64,000 bases of DNA from positions 186,001-250,000 of the forward strand of contig JAIWNE010000037.1 in the NCBI GenBank assembly GCA_025331445.1, read 5' to 3'. The DNA is from Blakeslea trispora. Lineage: Eukaryota; Mucoromycota; Mucoromycetes; Mucorales; Choanephoraceae. Position numbers and translations under genes: made by a program. The notes below the pieces were generated by a model. It searched no databases. It saw nothing but the letters and a program-made list of their open reading frames with translations, and was not told the DNA's origin. Below are positions 1 to 12,333 of this stretch, piece by piece (the stretch's first letter is position 1; the number at the start of each line of letters is the position of its first letter).

Positions 1-57
1 CGAAATTCTGGGACGAGGAATAGAAGAAGTGGTTTGTCTGAGACAACTTGCATTGTA

Positions 58-483
58 TGTTGTATACAATCTACATTCTACTCCATCTGAGACATTATCT
101 AGATCTAAGCGGGTACCTAGTTACACGACCCTTCATTATTCATAGCCAGATTGACACTTAGCTCAGTCTAAACAAAAGATCGGATCACACTTCATTTACA
201 TTAGGACACTTGGATCGAAACAATTGCGCCAATGGTAACCTTTGGTCAATGCGCAATAGGTATCAACCTTTATCCAAAGCACCCGATTAGCTATCATCGA
301 TTGCACTCAGTTTAAATAAGGATTGCTACTCAGTTATTATGAAAGTATAAATAGAAGGCACATATTTGAAATAAACGCAGATCAGATTCATATCTATCTT
401 TTGGCCGTTCAGGTCCTAATCACTTCTCTGTCTTTACACTTTTACTTGTTTTATTTGTGCCTGTTATATTCTCGGATATAACA
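58..483 (+). repeat. candidate solo LTR, 426 bases
   Basis: The segment starts TGTTGTATAC and ends GATATAACA, so it has the TGTT...AACA inverted ends expected of an LTR. The flanking five bases are ttgta on the left and ttata on the right, a one-mismatch candidate target duplication. A TATA-like box (tataaatag) lies near 346-354, as expected for an LTR promoter. No gag or pol follows, so it would be a solo LTR or the end of an element whose body is absent. No second copy was recognised in the window. Confidence 0.4.
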
Positions 484-1343
484 TTATAGACATATGGTAC
501 AAAAGGTGTTTTTTGCAGGACGAAAACTCGGAGGAGAAAAGTTGCAACAACCATTTCATTTACAGGACAAGGTAGTGTTTTACTGGGTCAATAAGCCCCA
601 TGTAAAATATTGATAGATAGAAAGAAGAGTTCAAAGGGTAAATACTTTGAAACGTGTTATACGATTTATTTAGGAATAAAAAGTGAGAGAGAGTTCTATC
701 TATTCTGATTTTTACAAGAGTATTTATATGAGTGGATTGAATAATGGTTTATCCTTGATTTCAATCTGAGAAAGATCTTGTAATTGCTTCTTTAAGATTC
801 AATTGCTGTATAAGTAAAATGACAGCTATTGTTGTTATGTCAAATTCTTCAATTGGAAACATTCAGGGTTCACTAGCTGATTGTCAATTTCTATCACACT
901 GTGAATTACGGAGTTGAAGTGTATGATTTATATCTTGGATATTTGTAAATAATTTGTATATCATTACTGTATATTGTTGTGATATATTTTATATGTTGTG
1001 TTGTATGTTGTCGTGTATTTTAAAGTGTATGTGGTATGTATATTATGTTATAGTAATTCATATTGACAATAGCAATTGTAATTATGAAAATTTTTGACTA
1101 ACACTTGGCACCTAGGATGCAAACATTTTACGTTAAGTTAGCGTTTTTCTCTCCGCCAAAAAAAAATAAAATATTTTGCTAACTAAGCATGAGCGGCCTC
1201 CCCCACTCCCCTCGATCTCCCCTCAGTTCATCTCCGATAGAGAACTTTCACCCTCCCCCCCTTCTTTTCATGTCTTATTTGATCGGACCTCAGCTTAAGC
1301 AGTAAAAAAAAAAAATGCATATAAAAACTGACAAAAGTAATAC
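484..1343. other. no gene recognised
   Basis: AT-rich DNA between the candidate LTR and the Mutator-like element. It contains a short C-rich stretch near 1197-1265 and a poly-A run near 1302-1315. I see no coding frame or RNA gene in it. Confidence 0.5.
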
Positions 1344-1461
1344 GAATAAAGTTCCCCGCGCTAACATTCCGCGCTAACATTTTGGCCCTTCAGTGACGTA
1401 GCTACATATTAGCCAATGAAAATAGCTCAAATTTGAAGCCCGAAAAAGAATGTTAGCGCGT
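1344..1461 (+). repeat. MULE terminal inverted repeat, left
   Basis: It starts gaataaagttccccgcgcta and ends ttagcgcgt. It matches the reverse complement of 5154-5271 over its whole length. Confidence 0.9.
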
Positions 1462-1560
1462 CAGTAAAATTCATGCAAATAATCATTGAAAATCAAAAAA
1501 AAAAAAGGTTCATGCAAATAATCCTTCATATGTAAATTGAGGCATAGAAATCATAAATTT

Positions 1561-4500
1561 TTATTCATACATAAGGGTATAGTCTATCAAGGAGAATCTT
1601 TTACAGTTGAAAGAATGGCCGACAAAAGTACGTGGCCATCTTGGTCTTGATTTTGGCTTAATTTCAATGATATAAAAGTGGCTATTGTGCAGCTGTAAAA
1701 GGATCGGAAGGGTGGTAGAAGGAGAGGAGAAGTAAGGAACGAATGTAGTGCTTTGATTATCCGGCGTGTAACATGCGATGGCTCTACTGAATGTATCAGC
1801 AGCAATCTGAACCATTTCAGGAAACTGAAACCAATAATCCATTGAAATGGAATTAGCTTCACTCGCCAATTTTTCTTCAATGCTTTCGAAGGTACCAGAA
1901 AGGATATGGCTAGGATCTGGAGAGCTTCCAAACACAGACTTGTAGAATGACTCTTTTTGTCTTAGGAATGAAAGCATCTCGCTTTTGATCATCGCAAACT
2001 GGTCTTCATCATTGTTTATGGCATAAGAGAGAGCTCTGTAGCCACAGTTGCCGTCAGGCTTGGGGTTGAAATACCCAGTTACCTGGCTCTTTGAGAGCCC
2101 CTTGGGCAAAGGAACACCAAGTTTAGCTAAGATGAAAGATTCAGTCCCAAGTTTGTTTCATAGATCGCAGTTAGTTACCTTTGGGCAGCTTGACTTCTTT
2201 TGTCTTTTCTGCTGCTTTAACCTTTGCTTCCTCTTTCTTTTCTTGGACAATCTTGTCCAATTCTCTCTCAAGAGCGATTTTTTCTCTTGTTGTATTCTTT
2301 GGTCTCCCCTTGGTTGTACAGAGTACAGGAGGAGGAAGAATACTCTCGATCTGACGATTGTCAGCAAATTCTTCTACAAGCGCCTTCAACTTATCTCCAA
2401 GACAGGCCGTTTCTTGCTTGGTTTGCAACTCCCTGGTTAGATTGTCAAGCAACTGAAGTTGTGCTTGAACATATCTAACTTCCGGATGCTGTTGCTCGGG
2501 TAGTTGTTGGCTGTCGCTTTCAGCAACACGATCAGCAATTGTTGCGACTATGAAATGTTAGAAATGAGATGCTGTCTAATACTTGTATGGAATTTTACCT
2601 CGACCGTTATGGTAAATAATATGCCAGCGTTGGTTAACTGCTGACAAAGGAATTGGTCCCTCATATGCTTCCAATTTATGTCTGCATGGCAGACGAAAAG
2701 CCTTACGCATGACGCACAAGCATCTGCTGGTCACAGGATCAACATGCGAGACATGATCAGGATCCATTTTGCTAGCCAACGAATTGATTACTTCAAAGCG
2801 GATACGGTCGAAGGCGTAGCTGGTAATCCGTCCTCTCAAGCTCTGCATCTTGTCCTTTACTTCTTGGCTGACATCATCTTTCAACACAGTCTCAAAAAGC
2901 GACTCACGAATTGTTTGTCGGTTGCGATACGCTTCCTACATTCATGGATTTAATGCTCACTCACAATTAGCACTGGTAGCCACATAGAACTTACACGACT
3001 TTCAACCCAATTGCGGATCTTCTTGGTGACTAAATCCAATGATCCGGACGACGTTTTGTTGTGTCGTTTTATGCCACTGTGGGTGCTTTCGACACGGTTA
3101 GAGGTACGGTTGCCCATATGAACATAATTGTTCACATAACAACCGACCCAGTGCTTACGAAAAGCCATCATACTGTTCGTAATACAAAAAAAGTCAACCC
3201 CGTAATAGCAACATAATATTCTGTTCTGTGTTTGTTTTACCTGGTCAGATATTCAATCATATCTTTGCCTTTGTCTTTGCAAAGACCATCTTGAGACACA
3301 AAGGCATCGTACTCCAACTTCATGCTTTTCAGCTCTTGCATGCTGTTGGTCTTGTAAGCAATTTCGTGGATAATTGACCGAAATTGCTTCTCCAACTGGT
3401 AACGAGCTGCATTGTCTGTGTGAAACAAGTTTTGAAGCTCTATCAGTAACAGTGGTGATTTCGTTTACTCGTCACATCGACATACCATGCTTTGCTTCTT
3501 TGGTCATGTTCTTTATCAGCCTCTTCATAAAGTTATGTACAATATGTACATAGCAAAGAATGTGCTTCGACTCAGGAAACACAGTCTTGATGGCGTTCAT
3601 CAAAGCTTGGTCTTTGTCAGTGACAAAGTTGTTTGGCAAGCGATGGGAACTTGTTTCAAGAGGCCAAGTGATTGACCTCAATTGGCGCATTGCCCACTCA
3701 TACGACTCAGCAGTCTCATTTCGCATCCAACAGCCAGCAACATGAATGGTTGCAAGCTGTTTTGTTCTGGTCTCAGAAGCAACTGTACCAGCTACTACAA
3801 AGTTCAACAATACCATGCGATGGCTGTTGGTTTTGTAGGTAGCATCAACTACTACACTTTCGTACAAGCGACGCAATTCTTCTCTGCCATGTCTGTGCAT
3901 GAAGAAGACTGCGACTACTTTGTTTTCGCTGTCTGTCTTGACACGGACTTGGTGGCCAGTATGCTCCAAGTTGGAGATAAACTCTGGCATGTCAGCGAAC
4001 ATGTCACGACAGAAGCGTTGCTGAATGTTATGCAAGTCGCTAACGGTGATGCCATTATCACAGTCCCTCTCAACTAGCATCTATGAAGGTTACAAATACA
4101 TTAATTTTAGTATTTAACAAGACTGTGTATTTGTCTTAACAATTCAGAGGAAAGCATTGGTCTTATACAACTCAAACAAGACAAATTAACGTATAAATAC
4201 GATGCTATAGTCATTGACTTTTAACAACGATAGTTTATCTTTGCTCTTTATTTTGTATGCATTAGACATTTTACCAACCAATTATTGGTATCTCAAACAC
4301 ATCATCAAAAATGGTATCATTGAAACGATAGCGGATCGCACTAAAAAGATAGACATAAATAACTATTTGGCTTACCTTCAAGACAACACTAGGTGTCTCT
4401 CCTTTTCTCATCATGCTGCAGGCAAACTCAAAGTCTTCGGGAGCGAGCTTTCTGTAAACAGCATAGGTCGACAAGTCATTGTTCAGAGCATGGTTATGCT

Positions 4501-5095
4501 CGATAGTGACTTGTCGAACCTCCCAAGGATTTTCGACATCACGTACCTTACTGGCGTAGATACGCAAAGGACATTCCTTTCTGCCAGTCTTGTGAACCCT
4601 GGTGCTCTTTTGTTTAGCTAATAGAGTGTTTCCCGTTCAAATTTCAGTTCCTCTGCTAATTTCGCTATACTTTTTTGATAAAATCTTACTGTTGGCATCT
4701 TTTTCTGCCTCGTCTTTTTCTTCTTCGACTTCAGGCTTCATGGCTTTTCTGTAAACGCCACCATGTCTACATTGCAAAGTGATGAAGCGGTCTTTGGCGC
4801 TTTTGCCAGTAGTGATGGGGCAGTTAAACTGCTTGCCGATCTCCTGAGCTTTTTCCCTAAGCTCTTCCATGCTCTTAAACTTGGCACCTACAAAAAATGC
4901 CTTGCGCAACTCCTCATTCATGTCGCGAGAAGACTCGTCGAAGTTGGGTTTATTTTGCTCAACAATGACTTCCTCACTAGAAGACAAGTAGTCTTCGCTA
5001 TCGCAGCTATCCCAATCAAAAGATTCGTCAGCTTGTCTAACTTGAGAGTTAGCAGCGGTGAGTTGAGAGTTGTTAAAGGTAGCTTGAGAGTTCAT
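1561..5095 (-). CDS. MULE transposase fused to OTU cysteine protease, 8 exons
   Basis: Exons read on the minus strand: 5095-4690, 4617-4376, 4080-3486, 3439-3241, 3172-2995, 2935-2599, 2547-2179, 2126-1561. All junctions are GT-AG and in phase, giving 2892 bases and 963 residues with no internal stop. Domains in order: an acidic N-terminus; a FAR1/WRKY-GCM-like zinc domain spanning exons 1-2 (LQCRHGG ... KECPLR ... IEHNHAL); the MULE transposase core in exons 3-5 with candidate catalytic acids in VVVDATYK, NNFVTDKDQ and NRVESTHSG, plus a CYVHI (CxxH) motif; a SWIM finger in exon 6 (CLCV...PCRH); a charged linker with an AT-hook-like KGRPK; and a C-terminal OTU domain (PDGNCGYRAL with the presumed catalytic Cys, NSHFYII with the presumed His). 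The transposase should bind the TIRs and cut and paste the element. The OTU part would be a deubiquitinase-type protease, a role inferred from fold only. The start is the first Met in frame after stretches of poly-A/T. Confidence 0.88.
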
Positions 5096-5153
5096 TTTAT
5101 AAAAAAAGTAGAAGGAGAAGTTTTTTTTGAAGCGCAAAAAAAAGTTTAATAAC

Positions 5154-5271
5154 ACGCGCTAACATTCTTTTTCGGGCTTCAAATTTGAGCTATTTTCATT
5201 GGCTAATATGTAGCTACGTCACTGAAGGGCCAAAATGTTAGCGCGGAATGTTAGCGCGGGGAACTTTATTC
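5154..5271 (-). repeat. MULE terminal inverted repeat, right
   Basis: Reverse complement of 1344-1461. The ORF start at 5095 lies 59 bases inside it, so the promoter of the transposase gene probably sits in or beside this repeat. Confidence 0.9.
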
Positions 5272-5998
5272 TAAAAGTATGCCTTTGACCATCTAGAATA
5301 CATCCATTAGGAAAAACGAGGTCTTTGCTGCCAATTTGTTTTGCTTAATAGCTGTTCAATGTCTACATTTCTAAACTTAAAAAATAAATAAATAAAACAA
5401 TAAACAGCGATTAAAGCCCCGCAACTCAAGCACTGACGTGAATTTTTACTGCAAAAATTTGTCACACCACATAATAAACCAAGCGATTAAATGACCGCTT
5501 CGTTTTTTTCTTAAAACCAAAAAAATAACCATTTTTTCTTGTAACCAATGAGAAAATTTGAGCTAAAAATAAAGTCAGTAGCATTAACGAATGAAAAGCT
5601 TGCAAATCTGATCCGCTTTGACATATTAGGAAAACCTCATGAAAGAATCAAATAGAGAAGAGATGCGAACATGATTGTTAATCGAAGCCTCTGAATTGTC
5701 AATGCGCATAACATTTCAGGTAGAGCAACATCCGAATTCATAAATTCAACTTCAAGATATGTCTTGATTCAATCTGCTTCATCTAAAAGGAACAAATATG
5801 GAAGTTGAATTGCTTCCAATAAAGCCTTTTTAATCAACAAACAGCTTTGATTTGTCTGATTATCAGGAACAAATGATAAATCAATCACTACATATAGTTT
5901 TTAATAAGATGAAAGTGAAAGCAATATAAAAAAGTTAAAAAAGCCATTCAAAATAATCATACAGTTTTATATAAACAAATTTGAAGACCTTACTTGAA
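5272..5998 (+). other. CACTA copy A, 5' non-coding region
   Basis: No gene. Around 5275-5400 it resembles 48935-49070, inside the left end of the complete CACTA element. Around 5395-5560 it matches 18921-18987 plus 22682-22790, and around 5758-5950 it matches 23280-23460, both in CACTA fragment B. The region is thus the leader of the transposase gene that starts at 5999. The outer end of copy A was not found. Confidence 0.6.
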
Positions 5999-8352
5999 AT
6001 GTCTACCCGAGAGAGATCCTATTACTGCCACTGTGATGAATGCTGTGAAAAACCCTTGGACGAGCGTCTCTTGAAGCAATTTGCTTACAGATACCACTTG
6101 AGACAAATCAAGTTTGAAGGCGAGACCTACAAAAAATGGAGAACTACCTATAGTAAGTACATGGCATGCAAATAATAACAATTGATTCCAATATACCCTA
6201 TTTGTATCTTTACTTAGATAGAAAGTCTGCTATTCGCAACACTCCTATACACTACCGCAGAGTAGTCAGAAGTACCGCTCCTACTGATCAAAGTAAGTCG
6301 CGTAGCATTTTGTAATTGCATTGCTGAATCATAACTAACTTGCTTCTAGCTGAAGATACTCAAACTTCTTCTGAAGTTGTTTAAGTAGATCAATCCAATC
6401 CAATGGACTGTGCTATGGATGATGCCTTTGATGCCGATGTTACTGATTATGTTGATGCTATTCCTGATATGTTGGGCTTTGTAAGTCAATATTTACTACC
6501 TGGGTACATTCGTTATTGTAAGTAATAATCTATTGTTTAACATTATACCCTTAAGCTAATCTTCACAATTTTTTATTTTTTACTTAGCAGATAAAATCCC
6601 ACGATCCACATTTGCAAAAATTCTATCAACCATGGTAACAAATCTGCACAGCAACAATGTTCCTAGAACCCAGACGGAGGCATTAATGAAATTACTCAAG
6701 CAAGTCTTGGAGATTCACGATGACGAGTACCGCTTTCCAAAAGCAATTGCAACTTTCCTCAGTCGAAGCCCACTTGAAGCATTTAACGCCGATGATACCA
6801 AACATCATGCACTGTGTCCATCATGTCAGCACTGGTAGACGAGCCCGAAAGCCAAGTAGTTTGCCACTGTTCTCTTCAATCTCCTGTATGCAAAGCAAAT
6901 GCTTCTAAGAAATTTTGCGAAGAAGAGTTGCATAAAATCGAAGAAAAAAGCTTGTCCCAAAAATGGTTTACTCGTACTGCTCCATTAGCACAACCATTTA
7001 AAACTCTTCTTGCGAAAGGGCTTCGCTAAGCGAATTACCGACAGAACTCCATGAGCTACATGTTTGATCTTTACGATGCTACAGGTTTCCTTAACTTCAA
7101 GACATCTCCTTCTGAACTTCCTTTCGTTCAACTGTCAGATTTCAACCTTCTTTTCTCTATGAACATTGATTGGTTTAGCCCTTTTAACACTTCTCATAGT
7201 GTTGGTTGTATAGACCTTACCATCATAAACTTGCCTAAAGAAAAAGGCCGACATCTCAAGAAAAACATGATACTTGTTGGTGTAATCCCTGGCTCCAAGG
7301 AACCTCCTACTACCGCCATCAACTACTACCTCGCTCCTTTGATAGAAGAAATGAAAGTGTTGTTAGAAGGTGTTACCGTGAAGATGATAATGTCAGATGA
7401 GAGTGTTCAACACAACATGGTCAGAGCATGCCTCTTTTCAGTCAGTTCGGATTTGCCGGCCAAAAAGAAGCTTGGTGGAAGTATGTCATACAACAGCAGC
7501 TTCAGATGTCATTTCTACAAAACAAATTTCCCCAGGATTGAAGGCTCTCGCAACTGCCGAAACTACTGTAACTGGGATTGTGAGCATTGGGAGTCAAGAA
7601 ATGCTAAAGAAGCAAGAAACTCCTCTGAGGCTTGGAAGAACGCAGCAACAAGTACCGAAAGAGAGATTTTGGAGAAGGATAGTGGGGTCAGGTACTCAAT
7701 TTTGTTTGAACTGCCCTACTATTCTTATGGCACATTAGCAATTGAGCCAATGCATGTGTTGTACCTTGATGTTGTGAAGAAGGCCTTAAAAGTTATGCTG
7801 CCAAAGGGTTCCCACCTTAAGATCAAGAAGACCATGCAAAAGTTTATTGAGTTCAACCCGGATGCTTCCTGTGCTCCATTTGCCAAAAAGATAGTCAAAG
7901 ATGGTCTGCCATACACCAAAGCTGCTGAATTCAAAGAATTCATGACCTCTGTTGCAGAACATGTCTTGTCTCCTCCCCTGTTGCCTGCCTCTGATTACAA
8001 CTTAATCATGCACCTAATCACTGCTCTTCAGCTTCTAGACTCTAATGCTATCAAGATAACTGACATAGAAGTTGCCCACGACCATTTGCTTGCTTTTGCT
8101 CGGGGATTTGAACAACGCTTTGGCCCTCAAGCTGTCACCCCCAACTTCCACTTCATGCTACATCTTCGCGAGTGCATATACAAGTTTGGCCCAATGTCTT
8201 GCTTTCGGGGATTTGGTTTTGAAAGAAACAATCTCTTCATCAAAAACATTAATACGAATCACAAGCCAGACTTTGAAAAGACATGTATGCGTCGAATGCA
8301 GTCAATAATCTTTTCAAACGATCACGATTCTGTTCCTTACTATACTTCTTGA
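5999..8352 (+). pseudogene. tnp2-type (Transposase_21) CACTA transposase, copy A, broken
   Basis: Exon 1 (5999-6152) encodes a small cysteine motif (CHCDEC) and ends at GTAAGT. Two short acidic exons and a long last exon follow, as in the copies at 50647 and 59591. The last exon has at least two breaks: relative to fragment C (33430-33470) a small deletion near 6828 shifts the frame, and a stop lies near 7027-7029. From 7051 to 8352 the frame is open and carries the Transposase_21 core: IDWFSPFNTSHSVGC, KKNMILVGVIPG, SDLPAK, NYCNWDCEHW, AIEPMH and NFHFMLHLREC. The protein would be the catalytic transposase of the CACTA element, acting in the nucleus on its CACTA termini. ORF2 and ORF3 of the complete element are absent downstream. 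Confidence 0.8.
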
Positions 8353-8592
8353 GCAAGTTCGCTTTTTATTTTCTCTCTCTCTTTTCTTGTTTGTTTTAAT
8401 CTGTTTTTTTCCTTCTTTTGCTACCTATAAACTTTTTATTAGTATTCTATAATTCATTATTTTTGTATTTAAATAAGCTAAAGTTGCTAAAAAAATAAAT
8501 TTGACTGTTGGATCTTGTCAACAAAAGCATTTTAGAAGGTGTAGTCCCGTAGCACTTTGCCTCTTGCAATGTCTTTATAAACTATATCGAAT
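8353..8592. other. 3' flank of CACTA copy A
   Basis: T-rich downstream sequence with no coding signal. The copy is cut off here by an LTR before any ORF2 could begin. Confidence 0.5.
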
Positions 8593-9027
8593 TGTGGTGT
8601 TTTAGGGTTGTAGTGATATATAAAAAGATTAGAGTAAGACAAAAAAAGTACTTTGAGAATGTTTGTAGTGTTTTATTTCTTGTTAAGATTGGAACAAGAG
8701 TTTCATAAGTTATCACTACAACCACTGTTTATACATGTCACAGTTATTTACAGCTTGTACTAAATTAGTGTACTTAGTCTATATGATTACATCACTCTCA
8801 TCATTCACTTGTCTTTATATGACTTAATTAGATGAATGATATTATGGAGTGATTGAGTCGGATTCTGTATATTGAGAACCTTATTGACTTTACTTCAGAT
8901 GCTTTATTCAGTAAGGATTTACAGGGATTGATTTCATTATGTCTGATGTTATTATCCTTATGACTTATTTGGTTTACATGTTACCTTATTATCATTGCTG
9001 AGACCTAAATGTGCTCAGATCACCACA
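8593..9027 (+). repeat. solo LTR, 435 bases, same family as 34466-34898
   Basis: It begins TGTGGTGTTT and ends ATCACCACA, with TGTGG...CCACA inverted ends. It is closely similar over its full length to the reverse complement of 34466-34898, which has a clear target duplication. Here the flanks (cgaat / gtcaa) do not match, so this copy may have recombined or be older. No internal retroelement genes accompany it. Confidence 0.7.
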
Positions 9028-9570
9028 GTCAAATTTTGCAGCAATGGCTTCTTTAAACAAAAGATTTATCAGTTGTTAAGATGTGTAGATTTTCTAATAT
9101 TTGAGTTTCGGAATGTGAATTTAGCACTTTACATCTTGAATGAATAGCCATCAATGAAATGTAAAAACTACTACATATGAGTGAGCAAGTACAAGTATTC
9201 ACATAAAAAAGTCGATGTATACCCTTTTCTGATAGCAATCTCGGATTGACAAAAAAAAGGCAGTTTTCTACCTTTTTTTTTGTTTAATTGAATAAAAGGC
9301 ATATTTTTTATACACCTGCTTGAAAACGCAAGTTTTGGGATACTTGAGTGAGCTTTTCTCCAGTTAGCTGAAAGAAGATACTATTTTGATGCCTTTCATT
9401 AATTCTAAGCACATTAGAGTTATTAGAAAGCTAGTCATCTCAAATTTAAAAGTTGGTTTTTCACCTCATATCATGATTAGAGACATTAATCATAAAAAAC
9501 ATCTCAACAAGTCTACATAAAATGGTTTTTTTCATTTTTTCTGCTTTTTGGTACAGTTAAACTAAAAGTA
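9028..9570. other. no gene recognised
   Basis: AT-rich spacer. A small hairpin-like A/T palindrome with aaaaaaaaggc...ccttttttttt arms lies near 9250-9282. Nothing else is visible. Confidence 0.45.
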
Positions 9571-12331
9571 GAGTGCATCTATTTTATATTCAGAATTTTT
9601 TGAAAAACGGACATTTTCGAGAATTACAAACTCCGAATCCAAAATAATTAGTTTAAAAGTCAGAAATAGTTTTTATTGGTTCATTCTGAGCTTTCGGTGA
9701 GACTTGTGGAGCTTGGAGAATTGCTCCACAAGAGCAAAGGCCTCTTGAACATTGTTGCCTTGGGCGTAGGCATTAATGCAGGAGAAGCTCTTGTTGTAGT
9801 ATCTCCTGATTGTCAGGGGAGCTTCTCCTACTGGGCAGACACTGTCCAAGAAACGATCAATGTTGCCATTGAGACCCTCAAATGAATAGTCGCATTCTTG
9901 GCGAGCTTCTCTTTTGCCTGCACCCCAGTACCGTTCAATCCAATTACATTCACAATGGTACTTGGGGTACAGCTCGAAAATGAATCCATTGGCTTCTATC
10001 ACCTCTGCAAGAATGGACTTTTGATTAGCAAAGTCCGGTTGCTGTTCCAAGAGGTGAACAGCGCAACACCTTTCAGTAACGTTAGCCACGTTGTTGCAGT
10101 ATCGTGGCATGCTTTGCTGCTCCTTGACATCCTTGTAAAGCTTCCTTTGGCTCAGGATGCCTTTGATGCCAATGAAGAACTTCTTTGGCTTTTTATTTTG
10201 GTTAATTGAGATATTAGTTTGTAGTCTGTAAATGAAAACATGCACTACTTAATGAATGTATTTTTCTTACTGGATGCACCTTCGAATGGATGATACGGTA
10301 TGCAGCTGCCTTTTCTTGCATACTTTTTTTGGAAAAGTACATCTTTTGTTGTTCGGCATAGTTGTACTCTCTCAAGACATAAAAGTTTTGTCTCGGAACA
10401 ATGCCTGGGCAGACTCTTCATCCTTGATCTCAATGGCATTCATGTTCATTTTTTTTGCCACCAATGCATCAGGAGCAAATGCATTGTGGTTGCTGCTTTG
10501 ATCCAACAAGAACACAGCAATTAAGTCAGGATGAAGAGCCTTAAACAGAGGGATGACTTCATTTTCCAACTGCTCTCTCATATGTTGACTAGTCCAATAC
10601 CCTTGGTATTGGACTCCAGGATAGAACTTCTTTCTGGAAGTCAATTCCTTACCGTCAACAATGCTTCTCATGGTGCCATGACAAGGGCATTGGAATTCAG
10701 AGATCATAATAGATCTTCCCTGTGATTTGGAAGGCAATAGCTTTCCGTGTCCTCAACCCAAGAATATTTCTGGTAATCATTAGCATAGAATGTGCTTTCA
10801 TCATGAGTGACAAACACATGCTGCTTCATGCCTTGAGGCAGTTGAGGCTTGTTGATGATACTAACATCAAACTCGCCATAGGACTCGGAAAGCTTAGAAT
10901 ACTCCTGCATTCTTTTAGCCCAGGCATCTCTGTACGAGACAACATCCTCACGTTCGTGTCCGTCGAAATAAACGACTTTGCCTGTAGTTTACAATATTAT
11001 TAATTGTGTATATATAAATGATGTGGCACTAATTAGTATTTAACTATTTACCTAGTCGCTTGAAGGCAAAGCCCCAAGAGATCAATTTTCTTCTGACTGA
11101 CTCAGCAGACAGTTGAGAGACTGCTGAGCCATCAACCAAGCGTTCTTCTGACAAGGTGTCATCTCCTACAGCTTGAGGAAGGATTTCCTCACGAAGGTGC
11201 TTGACGAGGGCAGGAATGCTTCTCTTTGCCTTTGGCTGGCTTCGGAACCATTCAACAGCCTTCATCTTGATGTCATTGTCATCAAGCACTGACACTCTCT
11301 TTGAGTGCTTTCCATGAGCACCCAAAGAAATACTGCCTGTTGACAAGTACTCCTTTGCGTACTCACGGATTACCTCAGCCCGGTATTCCGTTGCCTTCTC
11401 CTTGTATACGAGCTTGGCTGCAGCTCTGGAAGATTGCATCTTCCGCCAATTACCCTCGCCAGACATTATTCTGAAGTAATGATATACACTATCATACTTA
11501 GCCATCTCAGCAACACCAAGCTTTTGTTGTGCTGACTGAGCATTAACAACAGGGGCAGCAAAAGCGGCCAGCTTCTTCAAAGCTTCAGAAACTTGAGCTC
11601 GAAATTCGGCTCTGCTGTCAACTGGTGCCTGAATTGGTTCTCTGCTGGCCGGTTTAAAAAAGGAGTCAATTCTAGCAGAGCCAGATGCCATCTCCCTGTT
11701 TTTTTGACGCATTCTGCGTACATGGCGACTGCTGTGAGCTCCAGAATGACTGTAACGCTCTGTCGAAACATCAGCATTTTCGTTCCATCTTAAGCTGATT
11801 ACTGCAGTGGTAGATGGAGTGTTCTCTACAATATCATCTACTTCCATAGGTGTTGGAACACTAGCATTTTCATCCTCAGATACAACTGTAGCTGCTTGGT
11901 GTCTGCTTGCTGCTCCTAGTCTACCGATTTGTCTCAATCTTTGCTTTTGCTTTGAAATTTTTGGCATTTTAAATGTAATTAGATGAAAAGATGTTTATTC
12001 TGTCAAGTCACAAAAAGAAAGCAAGATAATTCTCTGTACTACAATCAATCTAAAGTCGCCGCTTAGAATAAAGCAATATTATTGGCTGATATATTGAGAT
12101 TAAGAGGACATATCCTGGCCTCCCTGCTTAAGACACTCATCTTTGAAGACAATTCACTTTTTAAAAAATCAAGTTTTTGTAACTTTTCGCCCACCATCTT
12201 GTAGAGAATTACATTCTGAACAGAACAGTGTCAACAGGAATGAAAAAAAGTCAAGTCCCCACTTCCCTATACGTTTCTAAAAAAGTTAAAAAAAATCGTA
12301 AAAAATTTCGGACCATAAAATAGATGCACTC
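9571..12331 (-). mobile_element. TA-flanked IS630/Tc1-mariner-like element, 2.76 kb
   Basis: The 17-base ends gagtgcatctattttat (9571-9587) and their exact reverse complement (12315-12331) are each flanked by TA (9569-9570 and 12332-12333). TA is the target duplication of the IS630-Tc1-mariner superfamily. A weaker similarity continues about 20 bases inward. The body holds one minus-strand DDE transposase gene. The large size and the protein type fit a fungal DDE-endonuclease lineage distinct from the three short Tc1 elements elsewhere in the window. Confidence 0.8.
9673..11967 (-). pseudogene. DDE-superfamily transposase of the 9571-12331 element, frameshifted
   Basis: Exon 1 (11967-11052) codes for a basic, HTH-like N-terminal half of about 305 residues. 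It joins in phase to exon 2 from 10981 (VVYFDGHEREDV). Candidate catalytic acids are visible in VTHDESTFYAND, LLDQSSNHNAF and CNWIERYWG, in the D-D-E order of the superfamily. Two breaks are visible. Near 10720 the frame carrying ESYCLP must move by one base to continue as SKSQGRSIM. Near 10375 the frame changes again, after which EYNYAEQQKMYF is the sensible reading. The last exon ends at the stop at 9673 and contains CCAVHLLEQQPDF and the final catalytic motif. The junction near 10240 could not be resolved in phase. The element is therefore probably inactive in this copy. Confidence 0.72.
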
Positions 12332-12333
12332 TA

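Larger units (their letters stand above)
1344..5271 (-). mobile_element. complete Mutator-like DNA transposon (MULE), 3.9 kb
   Basis: Two essentially perfect 118-base terminal inverted repeats (1344-1461 and 5154-5271) enclose a single minus-strand gene of 8 exons. Each end carries the repeated motif cgcgctaacatt. A 7-base match, aaaagta, occurs at 1333-1339 and 5273-5279 just outside the ends. It may be the remnant of the 8-10 base target duplication usual for MULEs, but it is not flush with the left end. The right flank (from about 5275) resembles the left part of the CACTA element at 48809, so this MULE appears to have inserted into CACTA copy A. Near-identical TIRs and an unbroken gene suggest a recent insertion. 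Confidence 0.88.

Noticed and set aside
1344..5271. Perfect 9-base target duplication of the MULE
   Set aside because: Flush flanks do not match; only a 7-base offset match (aaaagta) exists, so I report it as a candidate only.
9676..10737. Plus-strand frames of 60-100 residues
   Set aside because: Antisense to the DDE transposase of the 9571 element.
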